From positions 1-41,433 of IMG/VR virus record IMGVR_UViG_3300032160_000018: a stretch of 41,433 nucleotides of DNA; one strand, given 5' to 3'. The notes beneath the pieces are model-generated. The model was not told where the DNA came from, did not search any database, and saw only the letters and a list, made by a program, of their open reading frames with translations. Below are positions 7,604 through 13,734 of the stretch, in pieces. The stretch's first letter is position 1; every line of letters starts with the position of its first letter. This DNA comes from a virus. The position numbers were made by a program, and so were the translations under genes.

Positions 7604-7681
7604 CAATCGCTTTTCGCAATGGTGCAATTCGAACTATGCACGGTGTGCTTCTATCGCCGTGCTGCGACAGACCGGGTAGGT

Positions 7682-7782
7682 CCAGGTCAGGCCACTGGTG
7701 GAGGCGAAGGGACTTGAACCCTCGAACCTCTTGACTGCCAGGAATACGGCGTGCTCAGCAGTGCCACCCGGCCTCGACCTGG
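7682..7782. repeat. Near-perfect inverted repeat flanking the attP core
   Basis: Left arm CCAGGTCAGGCC (7682-7693) and right arm GGCCTCGACCTGG (7770-7782) are inverted copies with one extra base in the right arm. They bracket the tRNA-like segment. A second short dyad GCAC-GGT-GTGC lies at 7638-7648. Such elements next to int are plausible integrase or excisionase arm sites; this is inferred from position only. Confidence 0.6.
7696..7740 (-). other. attP: attP core candidate: 3' end of a tRNA gene including CCA
   Basis: On the minus strand this reads as a T arm (GAGGG-TTCAAGT-CCCTT), then CGCCTCC, A and CCA, the 3' end of a tRNA with its acceptor strand. The matching 5' acceptor strand GGAGGCG is not present on the correct side, so it is not a functional tRNA. 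Phages that integrate into tRNA genes carry just this 3' portion in attP, restoring the host gene on integration. The isoacceptor cannot be fixed from this fragment. It lies directly upstream of the integrase. Confidence 0.8.
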
Positions 7783-7824
7783 GTCTCGGTGTGTTGCGAC
7801 GGGGACGAGTCAAGAGCTTCGTGA

Positions 7825-8622
7825 TCAGCCTGTCGAGATCAGCGTGGCGTACTCCACGTGGACCACGGGCACGGTGTTTGAGCCTCCGATCGAGGTCGAA
7901 TAGGTATCCGAGCCCGCCGTTGGCCCCCAGAACTGGATGACGTCGTTCTGGACGAAGTTCATCGCGGCGATCGAGTCTGGAATCTGCAGCTCAACCGTGT
8001 TGCTCCAGTCGCCGTAGCCGTCATTGGTGACGTCGACCAGCATCTCGTTCTTCCCGGTGTTCGAGTCGTACTGGAAGATCTGAGCTTGGTAGGTGACGCA
8101 GACCCCGCTCTGAGCGTTGGGGCTGGTGAGGTCGCCATAGGAAGGCGACGCGGTGCACGTCGCCTCGATCTGAGCCGGAGTTTGCGGCGGGCTCGTCGTC
8201 GTCGTCGCAACCGCGGCGGTCTCGGCCGCCAATAGAGCCGGCAGATCGACGAGGAGCTGCGTGGAGGTCTTGGCTTGCGCGTTGATGACCCGGTTCTGCA
8301 CCTTTGATGACGCTCTCGACGAGAGGGCCGCATAGGCGATGGCGGCCTTGCCTGCAGCAACGAGATCCTTCTGCAGCTTCCCGCTGGCGTGAGTGGCGAG
8401 GAGCTCGGCCTCGCGACCGAAGAGACGGTTCGCCCGATTGGTGCCGCCTCCCACAGCCGCGATGTAAGAGGGCGCCAGCGCCTTCCCGATCCTGGCCTTG
8501 CTCCACTGGGCCGCCGCCCCCGCGGGCTGGGCAATCCCGATGAGAGCCATGGTGAGAGTTGCGACGAGCAACCCGAGGTGCTTGGCTCGGACCGGCGAAC
8601 GGGTGTTCGTAACTACACTCAT
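7825..8622 (-). CDS. Secreted protein with OB-fold-like C-terminal domain
   Basis: 265 aa from ATG 8622, chosen because of GAAGGAG a few bases upstream and because it begins a clean Sec signal peptide (basic VRAKH, hydrophobic LGLLVATLTMALIGIA, AGAAA|QW cleavage). A helical Ala-rich region (about 30-150) is followed by a Thr/Pro linker. A C-terminal domain begins CTASPSYGDL and includes SGVCVTYQAQIFQYDS, FVQNDVIQFWG and TYSTSIGGSNTVPVVHV, a pattern I associate with OB-like domains of actinobacterial secreted proteins. Its place between attP and the repressor, on the lysogenic strand, suggests expression in the prophage (lysogenic conversion); this is inference. Function unknown. Confidence 0.7.
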   Translation of the reverse strand: MSVVTNTRSPVRAKHLGLLVATLTMALIGIAQPAGAAAQWSKARIGKALAPSYIAAVGGGTNRANRLFGREAELLATHASGKLQKDLVAAGKAAIAYAALSSRASSKVQNRVINAQAKTSTQLLVDLPALLAAETAAVATTTTSPPQTPAQIEATCTASPSYGDLTSPNAQSGVCVTYQAQIFQYDSNTGKNEMLVDVTNDGYGDWSNTVELQIPDSIAAMNFVQNDVIQFWGPTAGSDTYSTSIGGSNTVPVVHVEYATLISTG

Positions 8623-8732
8623 GCGATTTCTCCTTCGGCCCAGTTCAGACCACAGATTCAGAAACAGTGTCACGACGCCCTGATTCGGTCGCCGGCACGG
8701 GCGAATGACCCGTGGGAGAAAGCAGTAGGGAG

Positions 8733-8894
8733 ATGGATGAGCACACGGACCTGGCGGACCTGAACAACGAGGAACTGGTGGCCCGCATCGGGGCATTGAC
8801 GGGGCGACTCATCGGCCTGCTGCCCTCACCCGACGCACCAGCTCGTCGACGAGCCGGTGAAGTTCCTGGGCGATCGTCTCTGCCTCGTCCCTGA
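8733..8894 (+). CDS. Short acidic protein, overlaps the repressor gene antisense
   Basis: 53 aa. ATG 8733 follows GTAGGGAG closely. The first 31 residues (MDEHTDLADLNNEELVARIG...) look like a genuine acidic helical protein. The last 20 residues are encoded in the 86 bases shared with the 3' end of the convergent repressor gene and look like shadow sequence. It lies alone on the plus strand inside the lysogeny region. It could be a small regulator or a remnant. Confidence is low. Confidence 0.35.
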   Translation: MDEHTDLADLNNEELVARIGALTGRLIGLLPSPDAPARRRAGEVPGRSSLPRP

Positions 8895-9174
8895 TCGGCG
8901 CCACCGGCTCGAGGATCTCAGGCTCTTCACCGCGGACCAGGCGCTCGAAGGCGTCGGGTTTCCAGTCGAGGGCCTTTGCCCAGCGGGTCCGGGTGGTGCG
9001 ACGGGCCGGCCAGATGAATCGGGTTTCGAGATCCCCCACCACATTGCGAGACGGTCCTCCCCATTCTTTGAGGTCTTGCCCACGCCCGAGTTCCTCCCGT
9101 CGAGTTCGTACCGCCGCCGCGATCGCCTCGACGACCCCCCGACCAGGTGGCACGTCCTCCATGTTGACGGGCAC
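8809..9174 (-). CDS. XRE-type repressor, probable immunity repressor
   Basis: 121 aa from GTG 9174 (ATG 9162 is an alternative; neither has a Shine-Dalgarno site). Residues about 14-80 form a helix-turn-helix domain (VVEAIAAAVRTRREELGRG, QDLKEWGGPSRNVVGDLETR) followed by RWAKALDWKPDAFERLVRGE, the layout of short actinophage repressors. A helical C-terminus (EAETIAQELHRLVDELVRRV) could mediate dimerisation. It is divergent from the Cro-like gene at 9320, across a control region dense in GGCAC/GTGCC half-sites. It would hold the lytic promoter off in lysogens and may control its own promoter. Confidence 0.75.
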   Translation of the reverse strand: MPVNMEDVPPGRGVVEAIAAAVRTRREELGRGQDLKEWGGPSRNVVGDLETRFIWPARRTTRTRWAKALDWKPDAFERLVRGEEPEILEPVAPIRDEAETIAQELHRLVDELVRRVRAAGR

Positions 9175-9202
9175 GGCCGGACACTACTAGTGGCACCCAG
9201 GC

Positions 9203-9231
9203 ACGCTAGGGCACTTTTCCCCGAACGACAA
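9203..9231 (-). promoter_or_regulatory. Leftward repressor promoter candidate
   Basis: On the minus strand: -35 TTGTCG (9226-9231), 17-base spacer, -10 TAGCGT (9203-9208), giving a start near 9196 and a short leader. A second -10-like TAGTGT (9181-9186) lies six bases before GTG 9174 and would give a leaderless message, but it lacks a good -35. Confidence 0.4.
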
Positions 9232-9283
9232 GCTTGGGATTTCCCGAAAGATCCCTGGTCAGAGGTAAAAAGGCCCGAATGAC

Positions 9284-9312
9284 TTGACAGGGTGCCCACC
9301 CGTGCCCATAAT
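9284..9312 (+). promoter_or_regulatory. Rightward early promoter (strong sigma70-type)
   Basis: TTGACA (9284-9289), exactly 17 bases, CATAAT (9307-9312). The start is predicted near 9319-9320, on or next to the GTG that best opens the downstream gene, implying a leaderless early transcript. GTGCC repeats fill the spacer, as expected for a repressible promoter. Confidence 0.8.
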
Positions 9313-9319
9313 GGCATTC

Positions 9320-9535
9320 GTGCGTGTGAACCCCGAGGCTTTGCGGGAACTCCGACTCCGCTCCGGGTTCACCGGGACGGACCTCGCCGAGGCCGCCGGG
9401 ATCAATCGGGCGTACCTGTCGCACATCGAAGCCGGCCGCAAAGAGCCTTCGCCCGAGGTCACCAGGCGGCTTGCCGCGGCGCTGAAGGTGCGACTCGTTG
9501 CCATCCTCGCCGACCCGCTCGAGGTGGCTCAGTGA
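9320..9535 (+). CDS. Cro-like XRE helix-turn-helix protein
   Basis: 71 aa from GTG 9320. The in-frame ATG at 9311 overlaps the -10 box of the promoter, so it would not be on the transcript; the GTG falls at the predicted transcription start, pointing to leaderless translation. Residues about 6-60 are a full XRE domain: ELRLRSGFTGTDLAEAAGIN, RAYLSHIEAGRKEPSPEV, TRRLAAALKV. As the first gene of the rightward early operon, divergent from the repressor, it probably acts as the lytic-side switch protein. It could instead serve as an excisionase-like factor. The next GTG overlaps its stop. Confidence 0.8.
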   Translation: MRVNPEALRELRLRSGFTGTDLAEAAGINRAYLSHIEAGRKEPSPEVTRRLAAALKVRLVAILADPLEVAQ

Positions 9536-9753
9536 AACCCGCCGAGCGCACCTTGCGCGCCCGCCGGGCGGCTCACGTCATGCACTCCCGGGGTCAGACC
9601 AACACCGGCCCGGCCCGGGCCGCGTTCCTGAAGCGATTCGAGGATGAGGTCGACCCAGAGCGTTCATTGCCGGAGGCCGAGCGCCAGAAGCGCGCCGGTC
9701 ACGCCCTGAAGGCCCACATGGCTCAGCTGCGACTGCAAAGGCGGCAGCCATGA
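9532..9753 (+). CDS. Small conserved basic protein
   Basis: 73 aa. The GTG overlaps the upstream stop (GTGA). Strongly charged, with RARRAAHVMHSRGQTNTGPAR and LPEAERQKRAGHALKAHM. I recall this RAA...PARAAFxxRF...VDP...LPExER..RA pattern as a frequent short early gene of actinophages, without a known function. It follows the switch gene in the early operon. Confidence 0.65.
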   Translation: MKPAERTLRARRAAHVMHSRGQTNTGPARAAFLKRFEDEVDPERSLPEAERQKRAGHALKAHMAQLRLQRRQP

Positions 9754-9842
9754 CCCTCTGGCTCCTCGTCCCGCTCTGCGTCCTCGCCTACCTCGCGCTC
9801 GTCGTCCTCGTCGGCAAACTCCTGAAGGCCCGAGCGCGATGA
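9750..9842 (+). CDS. 30-residue single-span membrane protein
   Basis: ATG overlaps the upstream stop (ATGA), and its own stop overlaps the next start in the same way, so it sits in a fully coupled chain. The sequence is almost entirely one hydrophobic helix (WLLVPLCVLAYLALVVLVGK) ending in a basic LLKARAR tail, giving an N-out/C-in prediction. Very short membrane proteins in early operons can modulate host membrane processes or exclusion; the role here is unknown. Confidence 0.55.
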   Translation: MTLWLLVPLCVLAYLALVVLVGKLLKARAR

Positions 9843-10162
9843 CCATTACCCGAGGCCATCTGAGGCTCGTCACCGAACCCGAGTACCAGCGGCCAACCTC
9901 GGTCCACCCCGCGAACGGGCGACTCGACCTCACCGCGCTGCTTCCCAAGCCCAAGCCGCGCCTCGTCACCTACCACTACGTCGGCACCGACACCGAAGGT
10001 CGCATCTGCGCCGGCCGCTGGCTCACCGCCAACGTCGCCCGGATGCTCGAAGCGGAGTTTCGCACCGGCTACTGGAGGCACCTGCGCGTGCACAAGGGCG
10101 ACGTCGAGGTCGGCGGCATCGGAGTGAACGAAGGCGAGTTCACCTGGTGGGCCGAGTCGTGA
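9839..10162 (+). CDS. Conserved hypothetical early protein
   Basis: 107 aa, ATG start overlapping the previous stop. The N-terminal 35 residues are flexible. A compact beta-rich domain then follows (RLVTYHYVGTDTEGRICAGR, VARMLEAEF, YWRHLRVHKGDVEVGGI, GEFTWWAES). I do not recognise a characterised family. No metal-binding or membrane motifs are seen. It belongs to the coupled early operon. Confidence 0.55.
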   Translation: MTITRGHLRLVTEPEYQRPTSVHPANGRLDLTALLPKPKPRLVTYHYVGTDTEGRICAGRWLTANVARMLEAEFRTGYWRHLRVHKGDVEVGGIGVNEGEFTWWAES

Positions 10163-10569
10163 TGCCGGTGACCAGCGGCCCGCAGCACGCGATCCAGTCC
10201 CAGAACTGGAAGACGAGCACGAGCACCGGGCCCTCATCAGTGCCCAGGTCGCCGAGCGCGCCCACGGTCGATGCCAGGCCATCGGCGTCATCCCCGGCCA
10301 CGGCTGCTCCGGCCGCCCCTCGGCTCACGAGATCGACAAGCGGTCAAGGAAGCCCGGTTGCCACCTCTCCGACGACCTCGACACCTACCTCTGGCTGCTG
10401 GGGCGCACAGGTCTGGGTCGAAGACCACCCGATCGAGGCGCAGCAGCTCGGCCTCGCCCGGTGGTCGTGGGAACCCTCCTCCCCGCCGGCCCCCCACTCC
10501 TCTCTTGACGGGGACGGATTGGACGGTCCAGCGAACTTGCCCGGTGGCCGGCGGGGGGAATCGCAGTGA
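10162..10569 (+). pseudogene. HNH endonuclease gene with two compensating frameshifts
   Basis: The frame open from ATG 10162 to 10569 (135 codons) gives an improbable Ser/Thr/Pro stretch in its middle but ends in a convincing HNH C-terminus (VWVEDHPIEAQQLGLARWSW). Between about 10190 and 10400 the convincing protein is in the -1 frame: ELEDEHEHRALISAQVAERA, HGRCQAIGVIPGHGC, SGRPSAHEIDKRSRKPGC. That frame has no start codon after its upstream TGA at 10125. One missing base near 10165-10200 and one extra base in GGGG near 10399 would restore a single HNH protein. The usual CxxCH is also degenerate (LLGAQVW), consistent with decay. Sequencing or assembly error remains possible. The stop overlaps the next GTG. 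Confidence 0.6.
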
Positions 10570-10871
10570 GCGAGGACAACTTGTTCACAGACCATCAGAG
10601 CGCGGCCTTGGCGGCGTTCGTGGAATGCGTCGTCGGCCACCTCAACCCGTCCCTCCGCGCATTCACGAAGCCCGCAAACGGCGGATGTGAGTACGAGATT
10701 GTGATCGGTGGCACCGGGCGCGGCATCCTCCACGAGCAGATCGAGGAAGTGCTGCGCATCGCGACAAAGCACGGAGCCCACGCCTTCATCTCTCACACGC
10801 ACGACGAAGACGTTTATGACCGGCCGCTCTGTTTGATCTGGCCCGACAAGAAGGTTCCGGGGCCGAAGTGA
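10566..10871 (+). CDS. Hypothetical early protein
   Basis: 101 aa. GTG overlaps the upstream stop; GGGGGGAA lies just before it. The protein has an N-terminal helical part (HQSAALAAFVECVVGHL), a strand (CEYEIVIGGTGRG) and HISHTHDE-like polar residues near the end (FISHTHDEDVYDRPLCLIWP). No family is recognised. A metal-binding role for the His-rich stretch cannot be shown. It is part of the coupled early operon. Confidence 0.55.
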   Translation: MSEDNLFTDHQSAALAAFVECVVGHLNPSLRAFTKPANGGCEYEIVIGGTGRGILHEQIEEVLRIATKHGAHAFISHTHDEDVYDRPLCLIWPDKKVPGPK

Positions 10872-11038
10872 TCTATCCGCTCGCCGACCCTGAAGCGGCC
10901 AAGAGGGAGGTCGCCCGCGTCATCCGACGTCGGCACACGCCCACCTACCTGCTCGTGCGCTCGACCGTTCGGGTCGCGCTGGTGCTGTCGATGGCGTGGG
11001 TCCTCGTCGCTCTCTATGTGCCGGGGGTGCCGCGGTGA
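10868..11038 (+). CDS. Small single-span membrane protein
   Basis: 56 aa. GTG overlaps the previous stop (GTGA), and its own stop overlaps the next GTG. A basic cytoplasmic N-terminal half (AKREVARVIRRRHTPTYLLV) is followed by one membrane helix (VALVLSMAWVLVALYVPGV) at the C-terminus. The tight coupling on both sides argues it is real although short. Function unknown. Confidence 0.55.
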   Translation: MIYPLADPEAAKREVARVIRRRHTPTYLLVRSTVRVALVLSMAWVLVALYVPGVPR

Positions 11039-11283
11039 CCGGCAAGTCGACCTCCACTGCCTGTAATCGCAGAGGGACCCGAGTCATCACTTCGATCCGC
11101 TTTGACGAGGCGACCTTTGACTATCTGCGGGCGCACGCCGACCGACTCGCCACTTCCGTCGCCGCTGTCGTCCGGGACGCCGTCGCCACCTACTTCGCAG
11201 CGCAAAAGCCAGCGACCACCGAGTCTTCCGCCGTGCAAGCGGACCCGTCGGGTGCCGAACGAAAGAAGGATACCCATGCCTGA
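11035..11283 (+). CDS. Ribbon-helix-helix DNA-binding protein
   Basis: 82 aa from GTG 11035, overlapping the upstream stop. Residues about 16-55 fit an Arc/MetJ/CopG-type ribbon-helix-helix: strand TRVITSIRFDEATFDYL, then helices DRLATSVAAVVRDAVATYFA. A flexible acidic/basic tail follows. It may autoregulate the recombination genes immediately downstream. The next ATG starts inside its 3' end. Confidence 0.6.
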   Translation: MTGKSTSTACNRRGTRVITSIRFDEATFDYLRAHADRLATSVAAVVRDAVATYFAAQKPATTESSAVQADPSGAERKKDTHA

Positions 11284-12133
11284 CACTGCGGTGAAGGCAC
11301 CGCGCAAATCGGACCTCTGCTCCTACCCGGGGTGCGAGGCGCCCGATCCCCAGCCGCCCTATCGCTACCTGCGCGATGGGGTGCCGTCGGTGACTGCGAT
11401 CTCGTCGATGATCGACATTGGGAAGGCGTCGAGCTTCGGCTATGCGGCCTCCCTGATCGCGGCGACCGTGGCCGTCCACGAACCGGAGCGGTGGGCACAC
11501 ATGTCGACCGCCGACTGCACGCACGACAAGGACGGACTGTGCGCAGCCTGCCGGTTCATCCGGGGCGAGCACCGTGCGCAGTGGGACGCCAAGGCCGCGC
11601 TCGGCAGTCACGTCCACCACCTCGCACTCAGCTGGGCCGAGGGCCAAACGGTCGCGGTCGAGCCCGAGGTCAACCCCTACATGGACGCGGTCGAGCAGTT
11701 CTACGACGAGCGCAAGCCCGAGTGGGTGGTGACCGAGCGCACCGTCGGCTACGAGGCGGTCGACGGGCGCTACCGGGGGAAGCTCGACGGCATCTGCGAC
11801 CTCGCGTGCCCGATCCACGAAGGCAACCGCTGTCGCTGGCTGATCGACTGGAAATCCGGGCGGTTCTATCCCGTCGAACAGTCCCTCCAGCTCAGTGCGT
11901 ACCGCTACGCCTACCTGACCCGCTGGGAAGCAAAGACCCAGATCATCGAAGAGCGGGTCCCGGCGGTCGACCACGCCGGGGTCGTGCTCCTGGACGTCGA
12001 CGCAGAAGGCAAGGGTGCGTACTCCCTGCGCCCGCTGCCCGCGGACACCGAGACCCACGGCATGTTCCTCGACCTGCTCAGCATCCACGGGTGGCACCAC
12101 CGCACCCAGAAGCTGCTGGAGGTGGCGGCATGA
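11276..12133 (+). CDS. PD-(D/E)XK exonuclease, RecB/Cas4-like
   Basis: 285 aa. ATG 11276 has AAGAAGGA upstream and overlaps the previous gene by eight bases. The nuclease motifs are in order: His in SHVHHLALSW (about 111-120), Glu in TERTVGYE, the Asp motif GKLDGICDL (about 169-176), the Asp-x-Lys motif WLIDWKSGRFYP (about 188-199) and the Gln-Tyr motif QLSAYRYAYLTRW. Scattered cysteines at CSYPGC, CTHDKDGLCAAC and CPIHEGNRC could bind metal, as in Cas4 or AddB relatives, but an iron-sulphur cluster cannot be confirmed. It probably resects double-strand ends for the RecT-like annealase encoded directly downstream, with which it overlaps by ATGA. Confidence 0.8.
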   Translation: MPDTAVKAPRKSDLCSYPGCEAPDPQPPYRYLRDGVPSVTAISSMIDIGKASSFGYAASLIAATVAVHEPERWAHMSTADCTHDKDGLCAACRFIRGEHRAQWDAKAALGSHVHHLALSWAEGQTVAVEPEVNPYMDAVEQFYDERKPEWVVTERTVGYEAVDGRYRGKLDGICDLACPIHEGNRCRWLIDWKSGRFYPVEQSLQLSAYRYAYLTRWEAKTQIIEERVPAVDHAGVVLLDVDAEGKGAYSLRPLPADTETHGMFLDLLSIHGWHHRTQKLLEVAA

Positions 12134-12954
12134 CCACCGACATCGTGCTCCACTCGACCAGCGAGGCGTTCTCACTCGCCGAGAAGATCGCCCGCTCCAG
12201 CCTGGTCCCCGCCGCCTACCGCGGCAAGCCCACCGACGCCGCGATCGCCATGCTGTACGGCGCAGAAATGGGGTTCGGTCCCATGACCTCGTTGCAGCGG
12301 GTCGTGGTGATCCAGGGCAAGCCCACCGTCGACGCGCAAGGGATGGTGTCGCTCATCCGTCAGGCCGGGCACTCGCTGTCGGGCGACGTGAGCGCAGAGA
12401 GCGCAACGGTCACGGGCAAACGCTGCGATACCGGCGACTCGATGACGATCACCTGGACCATGGACGACGCCCGCAAGGCAGACCTGCTCGGCAAGGACAA
12501 CTGGAAGAAGTTTCCGGCCGACATGCTCTGGGCCCGTGCGGTCTCCCAGATCGGACGCCGCCTGTTCGCCGACGTGCTGCTCGGGGTGTCCTACACGCCC
12601 GAGGAGATGGCCGATTCGGTGGTGGGCAACGGACAGGCCCCCAAGCCTGACCCCGAACCCCCCCCACCCCGCACCATGCGACCTCCGCCTGGGACGCCGC
12701 AGGCCGACTCCGAGACCGGCGAGGTCGTCGATGCCGAGGTCGTCGCAGAGGGCGAGGAGACGTTCAGGGAGGGCGGTAGTTCCGACACGCTGCCGTCCTC
12801 CCCGGACGCACTCACCGCCCGGGAGCTGGCCGACGAGCTGCGTGCGCTCGGCCTCGACTTCACCGGCACCAAGGCTGCGATGAAGGACCGACTGGCCGAA
12901 GCGTGGAGTGCGGGCGAGTCGGTGCCCGCGAGCGCAAGTGACGAGCCGTTCTGA
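12130..12954 (+). CDS. recT: RecT-like single-strand annealing protein with C-terminal SAP domain
   Basis: 274 aa, ATGA overlap with the exonuclease. Residues about 20-165 carry RecT-family features: YRGKPTDAAIAMLYGAEMG, QRVVVIQGKPTVDAQGMVSL, NWKKFPADMLWARAVSQIGR, LFADVLLGVSYTPEEM. It would coat and anneal single-stranded DNA made by the neighbouring nuclease. A Pro-rich linker (PDPEPPPPRTMRPPP) and an acidic stretch lead to residues about 232-262, LTARELADELRALGL...GTKAAMKDRLAEAW, a clear SAP helix-extended-helix DNA-binding motif. The RecT-SAP combination is noteworthy because classical RecT lacks it. Confidence 0.8.
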   Translation: MTTDIVLHSTSEAFSLAEKIARSSLVPAAYRGKPTDAAIAMLYGAEMGFGPMTSLQRVVVIQGKPTVDAQGMVSLIRQAGHSLSGDVSAESATVTGKRCDTGDSMTITWTMDDARKADLLGKDNWKKFPADMLWARAVSQIGRRLFADVLLGVSYTPEEMADSVVGNGQAPKPDPEPPPPRTMRPPPGTPQADSETGEVVDAEVVAEGEETFREGGSSDTLPSSPDALTARELADELRALGLDFTGTKAAMKDRLAEAWSAGESVPASASDEPF

Positions 12955-13131
12955 CCGTGACTGACGAGAGGACCCCCACCACGACCTAGGGAACACCCCG
13001 ACAACCGAGGACTCAACCTCACAAGCAGCCGAGGCGCCCGTTACCTGCGCCCCAACGGTGAGCGGCGGTCGAGTTCGCATGAACCCCATGGGAGGCGCTG
13101 AGAGGCGTCCCGACGCAAGGAGACGCGAACG
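12955..13131. other. Intergenic region after recT
   Basis: 177 bases without a confident gene. A GTG-led peptide of 10 codons starts at 12957. Another forward frame reads RGARYLRPNGERR before TGA near 13109, but it has no start codon. AAGGAG lies at 13119-13124, serving the next ATG at 13132. No strong hairpin terminator is seen. Confidence 0.4.
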
Positions 13132-13734
13132 ATGCGCCGCCGAGGATTACCGGATTTCACAAGGACACGACGATGGAGCAAGAGAAGGCGATGGGTGGGG
13201 GCAGCGAGCCTCGTCGCGATGGTGGGGGTGGGCACCGCGATCATCATTACGTCACCAGCGGCAACACGAAGCGCGGGATCGCTGCAGTCTGCTCCTGCGG
13301 CGACACGATCAAAGCCACCGGTGACCCCGCCGCGGTTGCCAAGGTCATCGACCTCTTCACCGCCTTCCACGGTGGCCTCCACATCGTCGACGACGCTCCC
13401 ACCCGCCGCGCCCCCTCCGACAACTACCCCGACGACGGTCCCTTCGCCAGTGGAGGGCCCTGGGGATGACGGCTGGAACCCGAACGACGGGACGGGTGTC
13501 ACCGAGGCCCAGTTTGCGGCTTGGTCGAAGGTGGCCGTCTGCGAAGAGGGGTCGTGGGCCAACTACCAGGAAGGCCCCAACTACTACGGCTCGCTCGGTA
13601 TCTCGTCGGCTGCTTGGGACGAGTACGGCCAGGGCGTCGGACGCGTCGACGCCACCCCCGATCAGCAAATTGAAGTTGCTCTCCGAATCCAGTCGCAGGC
13701 CCCCGACCAAGCCGGCACCTGTAGTGGCTGGTGA
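13132..13734 (+). CDS. Membrane-anchored Rpf/transglycosylase-like protein
   Basis: 200 aa, with AAGGAG upstream. A very basic N-terminus (RRWSKRRRW) precedes one membrane or signal-anchor helix (about 22-40, VGAASLVAMVGVGTAIIIT). A long Ser/Thr/Pro linker follows (about 41-110). The C-terminal domain (about 124-200) has AWSKVAVCEEGSWANY with candidate catalytic Glu after Cys137, SLGISSAAWDEYG, TPDQQIEVALRIQ and a final Cys in GTCSGW, as in actinobacterial Rpf-type transglycosylase domains (Cys-Cys bridge). It probably acts on peptidoglycan outside the membrane. It is placed in the early region, far from the endolysin. The linker region overlaps another convincing gene in a different frame. 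Confidence 0.75.
   Translation: MRRRGLPDFTRTRRWSKRRRWVGAASLVAMVGVGTAIIITSPAATRSAGSLQSAPAATRSKPPVTPPRLPRSSTSSPPSTVASTSSTTLPPAAPPPTTTPTTVPSPVEGPGDDGWNPNDGTGVTEAQFAAWSKVAVCEEGSWANYQEGPNYYGSLGISSAAWDEYGQGVGRVDATPDQQIEVALRIQSQAPDQAGTCSGW
13173..13469 (+). CDS. Out-of-frame gene nested in the transglycosylase gene
   Basis: 98 aa. ATG 13173 has AAGGA eight bases upstream. From TAC at about 13236 to the stop, nearly all codons end in G or C, a stronger coding signature than the overlapping frame shows over the same bases. The protein has CSCGDTIKATGDPAAVAKVI (a Cys-x-Cys site) and IDLFTAFHGGLHIVDDAP. It is a compact small domain of unknown function. If both are translated, the Ser/Thr/Pro linker of the transglycosylase is the frame-shifted reading of this gene. 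Alternatively one of the two is not expressed. Confidence 0.5.
   Translation: MEQEKAMGGGSEPRRDGGGGHRDHHYVTSGNTKRGIAAVCSCGDTIKATGDPAAVAKVIDLFTAFHGGLHIVDDAPTRRAPSDNYPDDGPFASGGPWG

Larger units (their letters stand above)
9149..9316. promoter_or_regulatory. Operator region with repeated GGCAC/GTGCC half-sites
   Basis: GGCAC occurs on the plus strand at 9149, 9170, 9192, 9200 and 9210, and its reverse complement GTGCC at 9292 and 9302. Several spacings are near one or two helical turns (21, 22, 8, 10 and 10 bases). TGCC-N6-GGCA (9303-9316) is centred exactly on the rightward -10 box. A separate perfect dyad CACTA-C-TAGTG lies at 9182-9192. Clustering around both divergent promoters suggests repressor and Cro-like protein binding; no binding data are available. 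Confidence 0.5.

Noticed and set aside
7696-7790. A complete tRNA gene on the minus strand
   Set aside because: Only the T arm and 3' acceptor strand are present; no 5' GGAGGCG partner or D arm can be placed, so it fits attP rather than a tRNA.
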